Shown here piece after piece: positions 55,501 to 61,096 of a DNA stretch of 64,000 bases (its first letter is position 1; every line of letters starts with the position of its first letter). The translations under genes and the position numbers were made by a program. The notes under the pieces are model-generated. The model saw only the letters and a program-made list of their open reading frames with translations, was not told the origin of the DNA and made no database searches. Source of the stretch: Stomatobaculum sp. F0698 (lineage in GTDB: Bacteria; Bacillota; Clostridia; Lachnospirales; Lachnospiraceae); NCBI RefSeq assembly GCF_030644385.1, contig NZ_CP130060.1:1054001-1118000 (forward strand), in the 5' to 3' direction.

Positions 55501-57853
55501 GCATAATGGGGTTGATTTCGTCGTGTTTGTTAACCTCAAATACGCCATAGGTGTTCAGCGGGACCACATCCAGACGGTCGACCAAGTGACGCGTCTTAAT
55601 CGGGACAACCTTGGTGAGCGGCTGTCCGCCGTTTTCCAGAATCTGCTTCGAGCTGATGCTCCGATTCACATGTGCCTCAAAATTATCCGGGATGTCCTGC
55701 CCGTTTGACATTCTGTGATGATAAGCGCGAAGCTTATAGTTGAACCAGACGTTAACGGGAATACTCGCATAGTCGCGGTTATGGTACGCACCACGCGTGT
55801 TATACCCGTAAATATCTTTAAATACTTCAACGCGGGCAATGTACTCCTTGTTTGAGCTGTTATCCGCCTCGGTGAAGTCATAGTCGGTGACACCGGTGCC
55901 GTCCACAATGCTAGCCGCATTCTCGGAGTAGTTTACACCGTCGTAAGAAACCGTGCGGGGCGTATAATTTGCCGCAAGTCCCTCCGCAAGTATGGTCTTT
56001 AAACGGATGGCACCGGTTGCCGCATCTTTGATATAGAAGCGATAACTGAGACCGTTATCCTTACTCGTGCCCAGATTCTCAAAGTGAACCGGCGCGAGTT
56101 CCTCTCCGAAATCGTAAACAACCTTCAGATCGTCCTGAATTTTAAAGTTATTCGCACCGTCGTTAAAACGAGCCTGCGCTTCCAAAAGTCTGGAATCCGC
56201 CCACTCCGGATGCGTCGAATCGTACTGCGGCAGGCTATTAATATTGTTGCCGTTGAACGTCCCCGCAATCGCCGCATCCAACAAGGTAATCGTATCCAGC
56301 GTAATCGGCTGGGTACCCTGAATGAAATTGAACTTAAGCGGTGTTCCCGTTGCCGTCACATCACCGAGATCCTCATTATCCGGCGCTTTGAACTCAGAGC
56401 CCGCTGCCGCCGTGTGATTTGTCGCCGTCCAATCTCCCGTATAAAGCTGGTTATATCGTACAATCGGGAAAAACATAAAATGGAAGGTACCGGCCTTGCG
56501 GAACAGATCCACATTGGATACATTCCCGTTTTGTCTCTCCACCTTGGCGTAGTCCGTACCGCTGAATCGCGTATAAAGCGTATTCGCATCAAAGCGGTAT
56601 ATACCGTCGCTCCAAGGCGCGGTCGCAGTCAGCGGCGAATTATAATCGCCCGTGTGTCGCACCGGCAGCTTGATGCCGTCGTCGCTCTCAAACCAGTAGA
56701 ACATGACGCCGCGCTTCTCAAAGAGATTTCCCTCATCCGGAAGCTTAAACTCAAATTGTGCACCTGGACCGATGTAGCCTTCCGTCTTATGCACGGAGAC
56801 CTCGAAGCCCTTGCGCTGATGTGCAATCAGGTTGTCATTGCTGTAATTACCGGTACCAAGCAACATCTGTGCATCGCTGTCCGCGCTGGTCATCCCCGAA
56901 TTCGTGGACCCCGCTCTTCTACCGACATTGCCGAACGAAATATCACCCGGCATCCAAGAATAGCTGTCCGAATCATTCGTGATTGTATAGGTCGGATTTT
57001 GGTTGCTCGTTTCAAGCTTTAGCGAAGCTGTCTCGATGGTCTCACTGGTTGTTGTGAGCAAGGTCTGCTGCGGTGTTCCGTAATCTTTGAACACACGAAT
57101 CTGGAAACGATACTTTCCTTCCGTGAGTGCAAGATCGTTGATGAGCTGCAACGCATTCTGCTGCAGCGTAATCTGACCCGACACACCTGCGACCGAGGCA
57201 TTCGGCTTTGCAATCAGGACCTGACCGTCCGCCGTATTCTGCTTCGTAAACGGTGAACCGCTCGGTGTCGGAACAGACTGCACATTGAATCCCGCCGGAA
57301 TCAGAATCTCAATACCGATCTTGGAACGATCCGCCGCCGGAATCTCCTCCGGACGGATGCCGAACTCAAGGTTGAAGGTACGCTCTCCGTATTTACCGAT
57401 GGCGAAATCGGAGGGCTGTTTCAGGACAGTATTTGCACTGTCAAGACGAATGTAGTTATTCGCCGCGGTCAAAACACCGCCTTCCGTCGGTCCGGACCAC
57501 GCACCGCTGCGGTAAGCATTGGCGGCGGTTGCCGGCATCGCAAGAAGAGAGGTCATGAGCATCGCATTGCTCATGGACGCATTGCTCATCGATGCGAGAC
57601 GACCTCCGCTCAGCGCATACAAACCGAGCGCGCCGAACTCTCTGTCATCGATGACATCTCCGTCGCGATCCTCCTCGTCGTATTCATCATCCTCATCGGA
57701 TGAAATCAGGGGAATATAACTGTTATTCCCCGCGGTGCCGTAGCGGCGAAGCGGTGCCGCCAGCACATTGAGAGGCAACGACTCCACGAGCAACAGCACT
57801 GCCATGAGCAGCGCTACAACTCTCCATATGCCTCTTCTGCTACATTCTTTCAT
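43520..57853 (-). CDS. Giant modular LPXTG surface protein 4, seven pilin modules
   Basis: 4777 residues, the largest and most diverged copy. Signal peptide (RVVALLMAVLLLVESLPLNV), acidic SSDEDDEYDEEDRDGD, an unassigned region to about 1725 that aligns with the other three at low identity, and an SdrD-like domain (about 1729-1856). Seven pilin modules follow at a period near 400 residues (starting near 2050, 2454, 2855, 3256, 3659, 4051 and 4426), with about twenty InlB B-repeats between them. All seven modules keep Lys (IRKTLTGD type), Glu (YEVKE type) and Asn (FTNDY type). A Gly/Asn-rich linker precedes LPKTG at 4740-4744, and here a normal sorting tail exists: a hydrophobic segment (NLAALTLAAYALFA) then EEKRRREKAE. 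Sortase anchoring to the wall is therefore expected. ATG at 57853 has GGAAGG close and GGAGG 12 bases upstream; a frame 14 codons longer starts with basic residues and is less likely. Confidence 0.9.
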   Translation of the reverse strand: MKECSRRGIWRVVALLMAVLLLVESLPLNVLAAPLRRYGTAGNNSYIPLISSDEDDEYDEEDRDGDVIDDREFGALGLYALSGGRLASMSNASMSNAMLMTSLLAMPATAANAYRSGAWSGPTEGGVLTAANNYIRLDSANTVLKQPSDFAIGKYGERTFNLEFGIRPEEIPAADRSKIGIEILIPAGFNVQSVPTPSGSPFTKQNTADGQVLIAKPNASVAGVSGQITLQQNALQLINDLALTEGKYRFQIRVFKDYGTPQQTLLTTTSETIETASLKLETSNQNPTYTITNDSDSYSWMPGDISFGNVGRRAGSTNSGMTSADSDAQMLLGTGNYSNDNLIAHQRKGFEVSVHKTEGYIGPGAQFEFKLPDEGNLFEKRGVMFYWFESDDGIKLPVRHTGDYNSPLTATAPWSDGIYRFDANTLYTRFSGTDYAKVERQNGNVSNVDLFRKAGTFHFMFFPIVRYNQLYTGDWTATNHTAAAGSEFKAPDNEDLGDVTATGTPLKFNFIQGTQPITLDTITLLDAAIAGTFNGNNINSLPQYDSTHPEWADSRLLEAQARFNDGANNFKIQDDLKVVYDFGEELAPVHFENLGTSKDNGLSYRFYIKDAATGAIRLKTILAEGLAANYTPRTVSYDGVNYSENAASIVDGTGVTDYDFTEADNSSNKEYIARVEVFKDIYGYNTRGAYHNRDYASIPVNVWFNYKLRAYHHRMSNGQDIPDNFEAHVNRSISSKQILENGGQPLTKVVPIKTRHLVDRLDVVPLNTYGVFEVNKHDEINPIMRFGVTKYAETMDYNVDSNGSAYAYGDPNYNPPVVEISGDGVGITDHLEKANQRLLGFWDENDVYHDFQADGFDPDQPAYLKDGVSMYSETKLTVMGDPNDTGTFEGQVYDLEAIYNHYGVHYAKRLVIAQEKLNDWKISGLFETRWTRLFAKHVAPGHLNYDNVIGTNGAADLPKRVNAEGRLYCEYSDYKSERVNGGPPHDANKPGGIPSGHGTAWPQTLQSAQFVLGDKAKGISIKDFDYYINPFTPVTTYYKQTDLVNPGTASEYNRSKMKVNTQGLGADQNAEDVVGRREIELTRIAVDNSDVPTNYNVMTKAQLAYRNVVYDFAGTDSRLLSLTNVVSFGPLLGNRYSLPFEIEYTLSDGQTKTLTDMAKYSYSPNAHGRMFVELPDVDIANGVYVTALKVKVPSDYNWGQNMQKYGKDPAENSKRMLPEIGLGMYNVTVPKKYPGTNDKIGSVSDHESDDSYDKLTVKAKLSFEDVFGTTTTYDATGTSERIAGQRVLVDNLGINVSYGTTNTYQGNTVQVGLNNTFTASDTSSSVVKAQALKMRPTFYYKIDKNFNYVDGSLTATAGLKNNNNPPGLSPQTIPSGVVAHFVPAGTGAGQSGSDDYGILAVSYENVPEAYLASGEVQVGSYNGTALYGGYYGLGFKLQAKYNADPVNVKPVMGVWMDTDFDADRDGTQGGNPQGIAVELANSRNQLVNDGPVGSDFFNQGTARISTATGKAEMLYTDATLIHKINQQAILGLLAYAQSTIPFNESPTEVSSRDIRSNDNIFSTKVYITGDNSQNTSHWELYIPVMKKGERYSYTSGGATNQTAANEYELDYYGVDTSTLTGLNYSVAYTTDPNPGAGGYATAKAANYSATLPANKADVTMVRVKIDNVDPSKKSFVKVQYKLHDPKTFLGSMKNQNVVFGNFNMGSSTTPYFGATGQSSLPLSYILKDMEISGFVWDETDRNSTYDAGTDSLVQNVRFRVYDPTTNTQVQLNSAPNGDFLVNSRANGTYEVLVPHDGNWIIEADTSALGADKKLVLQNKNGRPAVDSAFDRETNRVTTNLVVDPYRNLYSKENVNAGFYTAPKITVPNLEIPVNGGTTPLTGLVTNPVTPGVTFSIPSGQPTDIVTLRNTGTATGSATPQKTGTVTVTAETDDGYGGKVKTTATIKVYTDIEYDANNGTGTVSPNGDKLYPSTDNTGADAHTDEGTAKPVSGSGSDTGFTRPGYLFTGWNTAADGSGQSYAAGATVKTGARTTPLKLYAQWQQLTPAAEAFKIKKNVSGDWGTLPNTEVSPLLPSTFKFVMTSVTANAPMPTGATSTTNPSNVTGAVNSVVFSMGSNEFSSTVSSKEITTGLITFTLPGTYSYVVQEQGDSVTNYSYDSTQYKVTYTVTAGVGGTLTAQRSIENLTTAAPSGQVVFDNAYNLPSYQVSFDPEGGDVTPATQTVKYGHYAGEPTTPAGKSSPAGDKTGYDFKGWVYEVPDPVSGAMTEVPFAFATTAVKQNYALKAKWELKKLTVVVTDAPNADAPHTNEEIFRKNDVPYGGTTAEPTRPENKTGYHFDRWLDHANNPYDFTQPVTKNETVHASYAPNAYKVRYNANAADASGSMTDSDHVYDTAKNLTGNAFSRPGYVFGGWNTEANGSGTNYTDAQSVINLTAQNNAVVNLYAKWTPVTPATKQIQIRKTLTGDRGAIATGETAPLVAETFGFTLQAKSGASATAYPMPAGTAAGAQSQSYSIPTSDLTSGNASLTTANISFTLPGVYEYEVKETQGSQTGYTYDTTVYTVRYTVTQTGANLDVTTEVQDGAGAAFTAVTSGDATAAFTNDYQLPQYQVVFDADGGSVTPPTQSGIKRGGTPTAPTAASPSTSPAGDKTGYLFVGWFEEDPSGNLASTPYDFTQPLTGNKKLKAKWLLNDYKVKVKDAPDADGTHANEVIHSDDHVPYNGQIPSQTAPNNKTGYHFNGWVDESDNSPYTFGTPVRRDTTVVATYAPNHYKVHYDPNGSNVSGTVTDSNHVYDVAKNLNQNNFTRPGFTFGGWNTEANGSGQSYTDQQSVTNLTSTDNATVTLYAVWRPVNSAVEAISVKKELNGDVGTLANGETSPLVQENFRFELKAVSTTAFGLSGALPMPAAAAGQQTYVMSMGSASLNLVQGVTDTQAGQSNGTVASGPFNFTMPGEYIYEVRELAGTANGYSYDGKVYRIKYTVVQNLTQLTVTKELSVNGGAYAAFNGTLDFSNSYQRPQYTVSFDPDGGNVTPNAQTVKHGNQASNPPTTGGHSSPAGEKTGYHFGGWIDTATGTPYNFNTPVTGNKTLKAKWDINQYHVIVKEPNDANPGKQNFEYLNDPSVNRGSTVTAPPTPDNKTGHHFNGWVDQNGNPYTFGTPVTQDTTVTATYAPNQYTVQYDKNAADASGTVSDSTHTYGVAKNLNGNSYTRPGYEFAGWATTPTGTVTYPDQQSVINLTTQNNGVVKLYAVWTQATPATEAFGIRKTLSGDVGPLPNGENAPIVADTFRFRLTAKQTNAPGLTLLPMPAGTATGAQTADYTLTSAGLSYGAFGTAATGTVASGLLTFTLPGDYYYELTELAGSAAGYSYGGASKVYTLHYKVTQSGTTLSVTKEVKEGSGSYAPLTGALAFDNSYALPSYTVSFNSQGGDVTPSTQTVKYGHFASRPQTQAGKSSPAGDLAGHTFGHWNKQGDPATTAYDFEHTPVTGNITLNANWTTNSYTITVTDGPDANPPHQNEVISNTTVPYNTPSTEPNRPNNKTGYHFDHWEKNNDPSHTPYVFGTPITGNETIHAVYAPNSYTVRYNKDAADASGTVADSQHTYDVARNLNNNAFTRPGYEFAGWSRTQGSTTVDFADQASVVNLSATDGAVVDLYAVWTAATPVAANVTIRKILTGDITTTPGGLASPITPETFRFELKAISTTAPGVTALPMPAAAAGAQTAVLTLSSNDLTAGVGTVSSGTLTFTMPGEYVYELKELAGSSTGFTYDQTVYSLKYTVTQSGTTLSVSAESKSGSGAYQPFNGTAGFTNDYQLPRYRVSYDSNLGSATPPTESNIKYGHFATQPGNAAGTSSPAGDRVGFHFLHWIDTQTGQVFHFGDPITRDVNLQAVWARNGYTVTVNDGPDATTPNQNISTQLIPHGDPATEPTRPNNKPGHHFDGWKTSSNTPYTFGTPVTENQTIHASYAPNHYTVKYEANGSNVSGTVADSQHTYDLAAPLTQNSYTRPGYQFSGWAERPDGSGTQYTDQQSVINLTQVDGDTVHLYAVWTPVTPYQLDLGVQKILSGEIGLALGTGETSPLNTENFRFKLIAVNTTAAGVSALPMPNGTVGAQETELGINGAGNANFGPMSFVYEGDYIYRLTEIAGTATGYSYDPAVYELTVRVSQAGVTMNGNVTVKKDGGTATALTGDLDFTNDYRLPRYQVSFNPNGGSNTPSTQTVRYGDPAFAPSNAPGTGSPAGDKTGQHFMHWAKPDGTPYHFGDPVTADTLLTAIWDTNRYTITVIDAPDANPGHQSRIITTDNQIPHGATPVEPQHPDNKTDHVFDHWEKPDGSPYRFDEPMTGDLTVHAVYRRKQYDVQFEKNGSFVSGNMSNQHFNGGETKPLNSNVYTRPGYVFGGWGRTPDAATPAFGDGQTVSNLTQTDGETVKLYAVWTPVTPAIAAVPTVNKQITGDTPHNAGRFTFELSAVSTTAVQSELPMPASAQGNTDRIQVEGAGQSNFGNISFRFPGTYVYRIAELPEGRKGFSFDPDEVTLTYIVTQNGTNLNVVTSAQKNGNPVTDANFVNRFTTPDYTITFDGNGSWVTVPSQSVREGGRGTDPQKNMLRTESKFIGWYLNGQPYDFSTPVYDDITLVAMYEYKSSGDNSGGSGGGGNGGGGGNGGGGGSSSGGHGSVKPNTNPNPIQPTIPTNPGIADNVLPPVDYNEPVPQQQAEEKKTPTGEALSPDSRNKGTSARGTTERSKRGKLPKTGEAPMANPLPNLAALTLAAYALFAEEKRRREKAE
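43868..43945 (-). repeat. Gly-rich codon repeat in the linker of giant protein 4
   Basis: Tandem GGCGGAGG-type units encode GGGGNGGGGGNGGGGG next to the pilin region. Similar GC-rich repeats sit at about 10030-10130, 21370-21480 and 32725-32790 in the other three genes, with different lengths, so slippage here is likely. Confidence 0.75.
44165..51705 (-). repeat. Seven-fold supermodule array in giant protein 4
   Basis: Units of about 1.2 kb (400 residues), each one pilin module plus three B-repeats; the last unit has one closing B-repeat. Start points of the pilin modules fall near 51705, 50490, 49290, 48085, 46875, 45700 and 44575. Units are diverged from each other, so the array is old compared with the near-identical blocks in genes 1-3. 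Confidence 0.8.
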
Positions 57854-57945
57854 CTGCCTTCCGATCCTCCTTTTAGAATTCTGTCGCAGACGCAAATGGT
57901 TATCCGCGACCGCATATAAAACGATAATCTATACTAATTCTTGAT

Positions 57946-57957
57946 TTTCCTAGGAAA
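57946..57957. promoter_or_regulatory. 12-bp perfect palindrome TTTCCTAGGAAA
   Basis: Fully symmetric 12-mer in the giant gene 4 leader, about 95 bases before the start codon. It has the form of a dimeric repressor site. The regulator is unknown. Confidence 0.45.
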
Positions 57958-57977
57958 GAATAACATAATCTTGTATT

Positions 57978-57995
57978 CGCTGTCTACAAACAGCG
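57978..57995. promoter_or_regulatory. Inverted repeat CGCTGT-N6-ACAGCG
   Basis: Perfect 6-bp arms around CTACAA. Eleven bases of it (GCTGTCTACAA, plus strand) also occur upstream of giant gene 2 at 32151-32161. It could be an operator or an RNA hairpin in the leader. Confidence 0.5.
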
Positions 57996-58104
57996 TTAAT
58001 CTTCTTAATTTTTATTGATTTTTATTCTCTAGCTCTGCTTTGAATAAAAACTATTTTGCTTACATTTCCAAACATTATGCAGATTATTTACTATTATACA
58101 TACA

Positions 58105-58134
58105 ATTTTAGGTTTCTACCGAAATCATATACAA
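58105..58134 (-). promoter_or_regulatory. Probable promoter of giant adhesin gene 4
   Basis: TTGTAT (58129-58134), 18-base spacer, TAAAAT (58105-58110) and TG on the minus strand, matching the boxes of giant genes 1-3. It implies a leader near 245 bases. Confidence 0.5.
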
Positions 58135-58173
58135 AGCCGATATTTTACTCGAATTTCAAATCGGCATATTTAT

Positions 58174-58216
58174 AAAAAAAAAGAGTGCAGCGCTTACGAG
58201 AAGCGCTGCACTCTTT
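58174..58216 (-). terminator. Terminator of the polysaccharide/acyl-transfer operon
   Basis: Perfect 16-bp stem AAAGAGTGCAGCGCTT/AAGCGCTGCACTCTTT with a 5-base loop and a run of nine Ts on the minus strand, directly after the ligase stop. Confidence 0.95.
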
Positions 58217-58219
58217 ATG

Positions 58220-59695
58220 TTATCGCAGTAGTTTTCCGGTACTGTTTTTCGGAAGTTCCTCTGCGGAAAGATTCAGTTTTTGAATCTGTTCGACACGCGG
58301 AAGTGTCCGGTTCAGCTGTTTGACAAAAGCTCTGATTTCCTCGGCCTTAGTCTCATCCGCTGCCGCCGCAACCGAGAAGATGTTCGCCGCAATCTCCTCT
58401 CCGTCCGCATAGACAACGCACTCATCAACCAGCGGGCACGCGTAAATCTTGTCCTCGAGAACTTCGGGGCTCACATTCTCACCGTTCGAGAGCACGATGA
58501 TATTTTTCCGACGTCCCGTCACATAGAGGTAACCGTCCGCATCGATACGTCCCAGGTCTCCGGTGTGGAACCAGCCGTCACGAATGGCCTCTACCGTCGC
58601 TTCCGGGTTCTTATAGTAACCCTTCATCACATTCTTACCGCGGACGCAAATCTCCTCGTCCTCGATTTTGATTTCGCAAAAGTCCGCAACCGTACAGCAA
58701 GCACCGTCGCGATACGGTCCGCGATAGGTCACGGTTCCCGTGGTCTCGGTGAGTCCGTAGTAGGTGCGCGGTAAAATATCGCGATCGTGCAGCGCCTGAA
58801 TGAGCACCGGGCTCATGGCCGCTCCGAGGCAAAGTACCTCTCGCACGGATTCCAAGATTTCCGCAACCTTTGCGTTCTTCTCGGCGCGTTCCAGTATCCG
58901 TTTCATCATGGCCGGTGCCACAATGAGCTTTTCGAATTTACGCGCACCGAGATCCTGGAGGAACTGCCGTGCATTGCTGATAAAAAGACTGTTACCGCGC
59001 GCCAGTTCGCCCACAATCGGAATCACACCGCCGATGTGGAACAGCGGCAACACAATTAAATTCTCATAGTGATGAAGCTCACCGCTCTCACGCGCCGGGC
59101 GAAGCTGTTCAAACACTTCGTTCGGATACGCGGAAAGATTCTCGTTTGTAATCTCGACAATCTTAGAGCGACCGCTGGTGCCCGAAGAAAGGAGCATGAG
59201 TATCGTGTCATCCGGCTCGCCCTTGTGCAAGTTTGTAAGCGGCTCGCACTGTTCGCTCGCCGCAAAGACCTCATCGAGCGGCAACAAACGCCCCGGCGGA
59301 TACGCAGCCGTAAGTTCGGCCGCATACTCGCTGTCCGCAAGCTGCGCAGCCCCCGCCAACATATAGGGAATGCCGATTTCCGCCGCAAACTCCAACACAC
59401 GTTCCGCGCCGAAGCTCTGGTTCAACGGAACAAAGACACCGCCCGCGGCAATGACACCGAGATACTCGACAAAGTAAGGATAGGAATTATCCGCCGCAAT
59501 GCCCACGCGGAACGGCTCATCCTGCGGGAGAGCCTTTCGCTTCTCCGTCCAATACGTCGCGGCGCGGGAAACAGAAGACCAAAAGCCCTCAAAACTGACA
59601 CTGCTCAACTCGCCGCTCGCTGCGTCTCGGCAGATAAATGCCTCTCTCTCCCGATAGCAAGCGACAATTTCTTCTAATACGCCGACAAAATTCAT
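58220..59695 (-). CDS. Acyl-activating ligase (AMP-forming acyl-CoA/acyl-ACP synthetase)
   Basis: 491 residues of the adenylate-forming superfamily. It activates a carboxylic acid as acyl-AMP and passes it to a thiol, here most likely the phosphopantetheine of the adjacent carrier protein. The phosphate loop SSGTSGRSK is at 170-178, YGLTETTG is near residue 316, HTGDLGRIDADGYLYVTGRR marks the hinge to the C-terminal domain, and the catalytic lysine is Lys488 in NSTGKLLR at the very end. Length fits a fatty-acid-type ligase. The ATG at 59695 is 2 bases after the carrier stop, with GGAG inside the carrier gene, so the two are translationally coupled. Substrate cannot be read from the sequence. 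Confidence 0.9.
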   Translation of the reverse strand: MNFVGVLEEIVACYREREAFICRDAASGELSSVSFEGFWSSVSRAATYWTEKRKALPQDEPFRVGIAADNSYPYFVEYLGVIAAGGVFVPLNQSFGAERVLEFAAEIGIPYMLAGAAQLADSEYAAELTAAYPPGRLLPLDEVFAASEQCEPLTNLHKGEPDDTILMLLSSGTSGRSKIVEITNENLSAYPNEVFEQLRPARESGELHHYENLIVLPLFHIGGVIPIVGELARGNSLFISNARQFLQDLGARKFEKLIVAPAMMKRILERAEKNAKVAEILESVREVLCLGAAMSPVLIQALHDRDILPRTYYGLTETTGTVTYRGPYRDGACCTVADFCEIKIEDEEICVRGKNVMKGYYKNPEATVEAIRDGWFHTGDLGRIDADGYLYVTGRRKNIIVLSNGENVSPEVLEDKIYACPLVDECVVYADGEEIAANIFSVAAAADETKAEEIRAFVKQLNRTLPRVEQIQKLNLSAEELPKNSTGKLLR

Positions 59696-59697
59696 AC

Positions 59698-59943
59698 TTA
59701 CTTCTCCATGCGACGCATCACAGCGTCGGCAACATCACCGACTGTCTCGGTATTTGCGAGTTCCTTCTCCGGCATGCGGATGTGGAAATTCGATTCCAGT
59801 GCGCCGAGCAGACTGTAGAAGTCCAGCGAATCGATGCTGAGGTCCTCCTGCATTTCGGTATCCTCATCAATCTCAACCTGGGCCACATCCATCACATCAC
59901 GAATAACCGCAATTACCTTCTCAATCACTTCTTCACGTTCCAT
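59698..59943 (-). CDS. Dedicated acyl carrier protein
   Basis: 81 residues, acidic, four-helix acyl carrier type. The phosphopantetheine site is LSIDSLDFYSLL with Ser39; DSLD in place of the usual DSLE of fatty-acid carriers suggests a specialised carrier. It sits directly before the activating ligase and after the serine hydrolase, which points to loading by that ligase. ATG at 59943 follows AAAGGAG. A D-alanyl-carrier-like role is an alternative, but the other dlt genes are not here. Confidence 0.92.
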   Translation of the reverse strand: MEREEVIEKVIAVIRDVMDVAQVEIDEDTEMQEDLSIDSLDFYSLLGALESNFHIRMPEKELANTETVGDVADAVMRRMEK

Positions 59944-59988
59944 ATCACAAATCTCCTTTCCGAAATAAAACAGATATTACAAACCCAC

Positions 59989-61095
59989 TCAGTGGGCTGC
60001 ATCCAACTCATCAATCCATTCTTTTAAGGCAGTCGTTAAATCATTTAAATCGCTTTCCGGACTTCTGCCGAGAAGAATGACCTGATCTCCTGTCTTCGTA
60101 TCATAAAGCATATTGGAGCGATACAAATGTGTCGCGCCGGCGTGACGGAATACACCTTCCTTTTCATTGAGGCCCATGTGATAGCCGCCGTCCGTAAACA
60201 GTTCCTGCGGCACAATACCGGGGAACCCGCCTCCGTAGAGATATTTCTGCCACTGATAGAGATCCAGAACCGTCGAGGTCATCTCACCGGCCGAAAAAGT
60301 AAAGACATGCGAGAACTCTCTGCCGTCTCCTTGCTTACTCGGATCGAAAGGCCGCACCGCGGCGAGATTCCAGTCAAACCCCGTGTGACGCATACCGATC
60401 GGTTTCAGCAGATGCGCGGTGATATAGTTCTCATAACTTTCGCCGCTCACTTTTTCGATAATAAGGCCAAGCAGGAAGTAGTTTGTATTGGTGTATTCAA
60501 ACTTCTCCCCCGGCGTTTCTTTGAGCGTAAGGGCCATGATATCCGCACGGAGCGAAGCCGGATCCATACCGCTGTAAATCTCGTCGCCGTATTTATCGCG
60601 CAGCGCTTGCTCCTCCGCGTAATCCGGGAGACCGGACTTCATCTCGAGCAACTGTTTCAAGGTGATGCGGTCACCGTAGGGGCAATCACTGAGATAGGTT
60701 CCGATTGTGGCATCCAGTGAGAGTTTCCCCTCGTTTGCCAACTGATAAATCGCAACACCGGTAAACTGCTTTGTCAACGAGTTAATGGCAACGGTCGACT
60801 CACGCCCGATTTTGTTGGGATCGTTCTCCGGATCGGTACTCTGGCTTTTCTCATCGGGAACCTTCTTTTTATCGTAAGAAAGATCTCCTCTTCCGCTTGA
60901 AATGAGAATCTTACCGTCTTTTGCAAGCAGGTAGCTCCCTTCGAAGTTCGCTTCGCTAAGAATGCGATCCAACTTCTTCCAATGCGCCTTCTCCTTGCGC
61001 GCACTGCCACCCACCCGGTAAATTCGAACACCGAACGCGATGACGATTACAAACATCGCTACGGACGCCAAAGAAAATAGATGTTTGCTCTTCAA
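59989..61095 (-). CDS. Membrane-anchored class C beta-lactamase-like serine hydrolase or acyltransferase
   Basis: 368 residues. Residues 5-27 are an N-terminal membrane helix, placing the domain outside the cell. The serine beta-lactamase/penicillin-binding fold motifs are complete: S106-L-T-K109, Y201-T-N203 and H318-A-G320. Relatives include D-Ala-D-Ala carboxypeptidases, esterases and acyltransferases such as LovD that use a carrier-bound acyl donor. The setting between a glucanase and an acyl carrier favours an ester hydrolase or transferase acting on the polysaccharide, rather than antibiotic resistance; this is inference. The start is TTG at 61095, one base after the GH5 stop, with AGGAGA upstream; no better start lies nearby. 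Confidence 0.85.
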   Translation of the reverse strand: MKSKHLFSLASVAMFVIVIAFGVRIYRVGGSARKEKAHWKKLDRILSEANFEGSYLLAKDGKILISSGRGDLSYDKKKVPDEKSQSTDPENDPNKIGRESTVAINSLTKQFTGVAIYQLANEGKLSLDATIGTYLSDCPYGDRITLKQLLEMKSGLPDYAEEQALRDKYGDEIYSGMDPASLRADIMALTLKETPGEKFEYTNTNYFLLGLIIEKVSGESYENYITAHLLKPIGMRHTGFDWNLAAVRPFDPSKQGDGREFSHVFTFSAGEMTSTVLDLYQWQKYLYGGGFPGIVPQELFTDGGYHMGLNEKEGVFRHAGATHLYRSNMLYDTKTGDQVILLGRSPESDLNDLTTALKEWIDELDAAH

Positions 61096-61096
61096 C

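Larger units (their letters stand above)
57854..58104 (-). other. Long AT-rich leader of giant adhesin gene 4
   Basis: About 250 bases between the proposed promoter and the start codon, with no ORF I accept. It contains two perfect inverted repeats (57946-57957 and 57978-57995). No known riboswitch pattern was recognised. A second promoter inside it (TTGTAG, 16 bases, TATGTT, around 57965-57989) is possible. Confidence 0.5.

Noticed and set aside
57854-58104. Known riboswitch (such as c-di-GMP type) in the giant gene 4 leader
   Set aside because: I looked for the conserved c-di-GMP-I core and found no match; only simple inverted repeats are present.
59989-61095. Beta-lactam resistance gene
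   Set aside because: The fold motifs fit, but it is membrane-anchored and sits in a polysaccharide operon beside an acyl carrier; an esterase, peptidase or acyltransferase is more likely.
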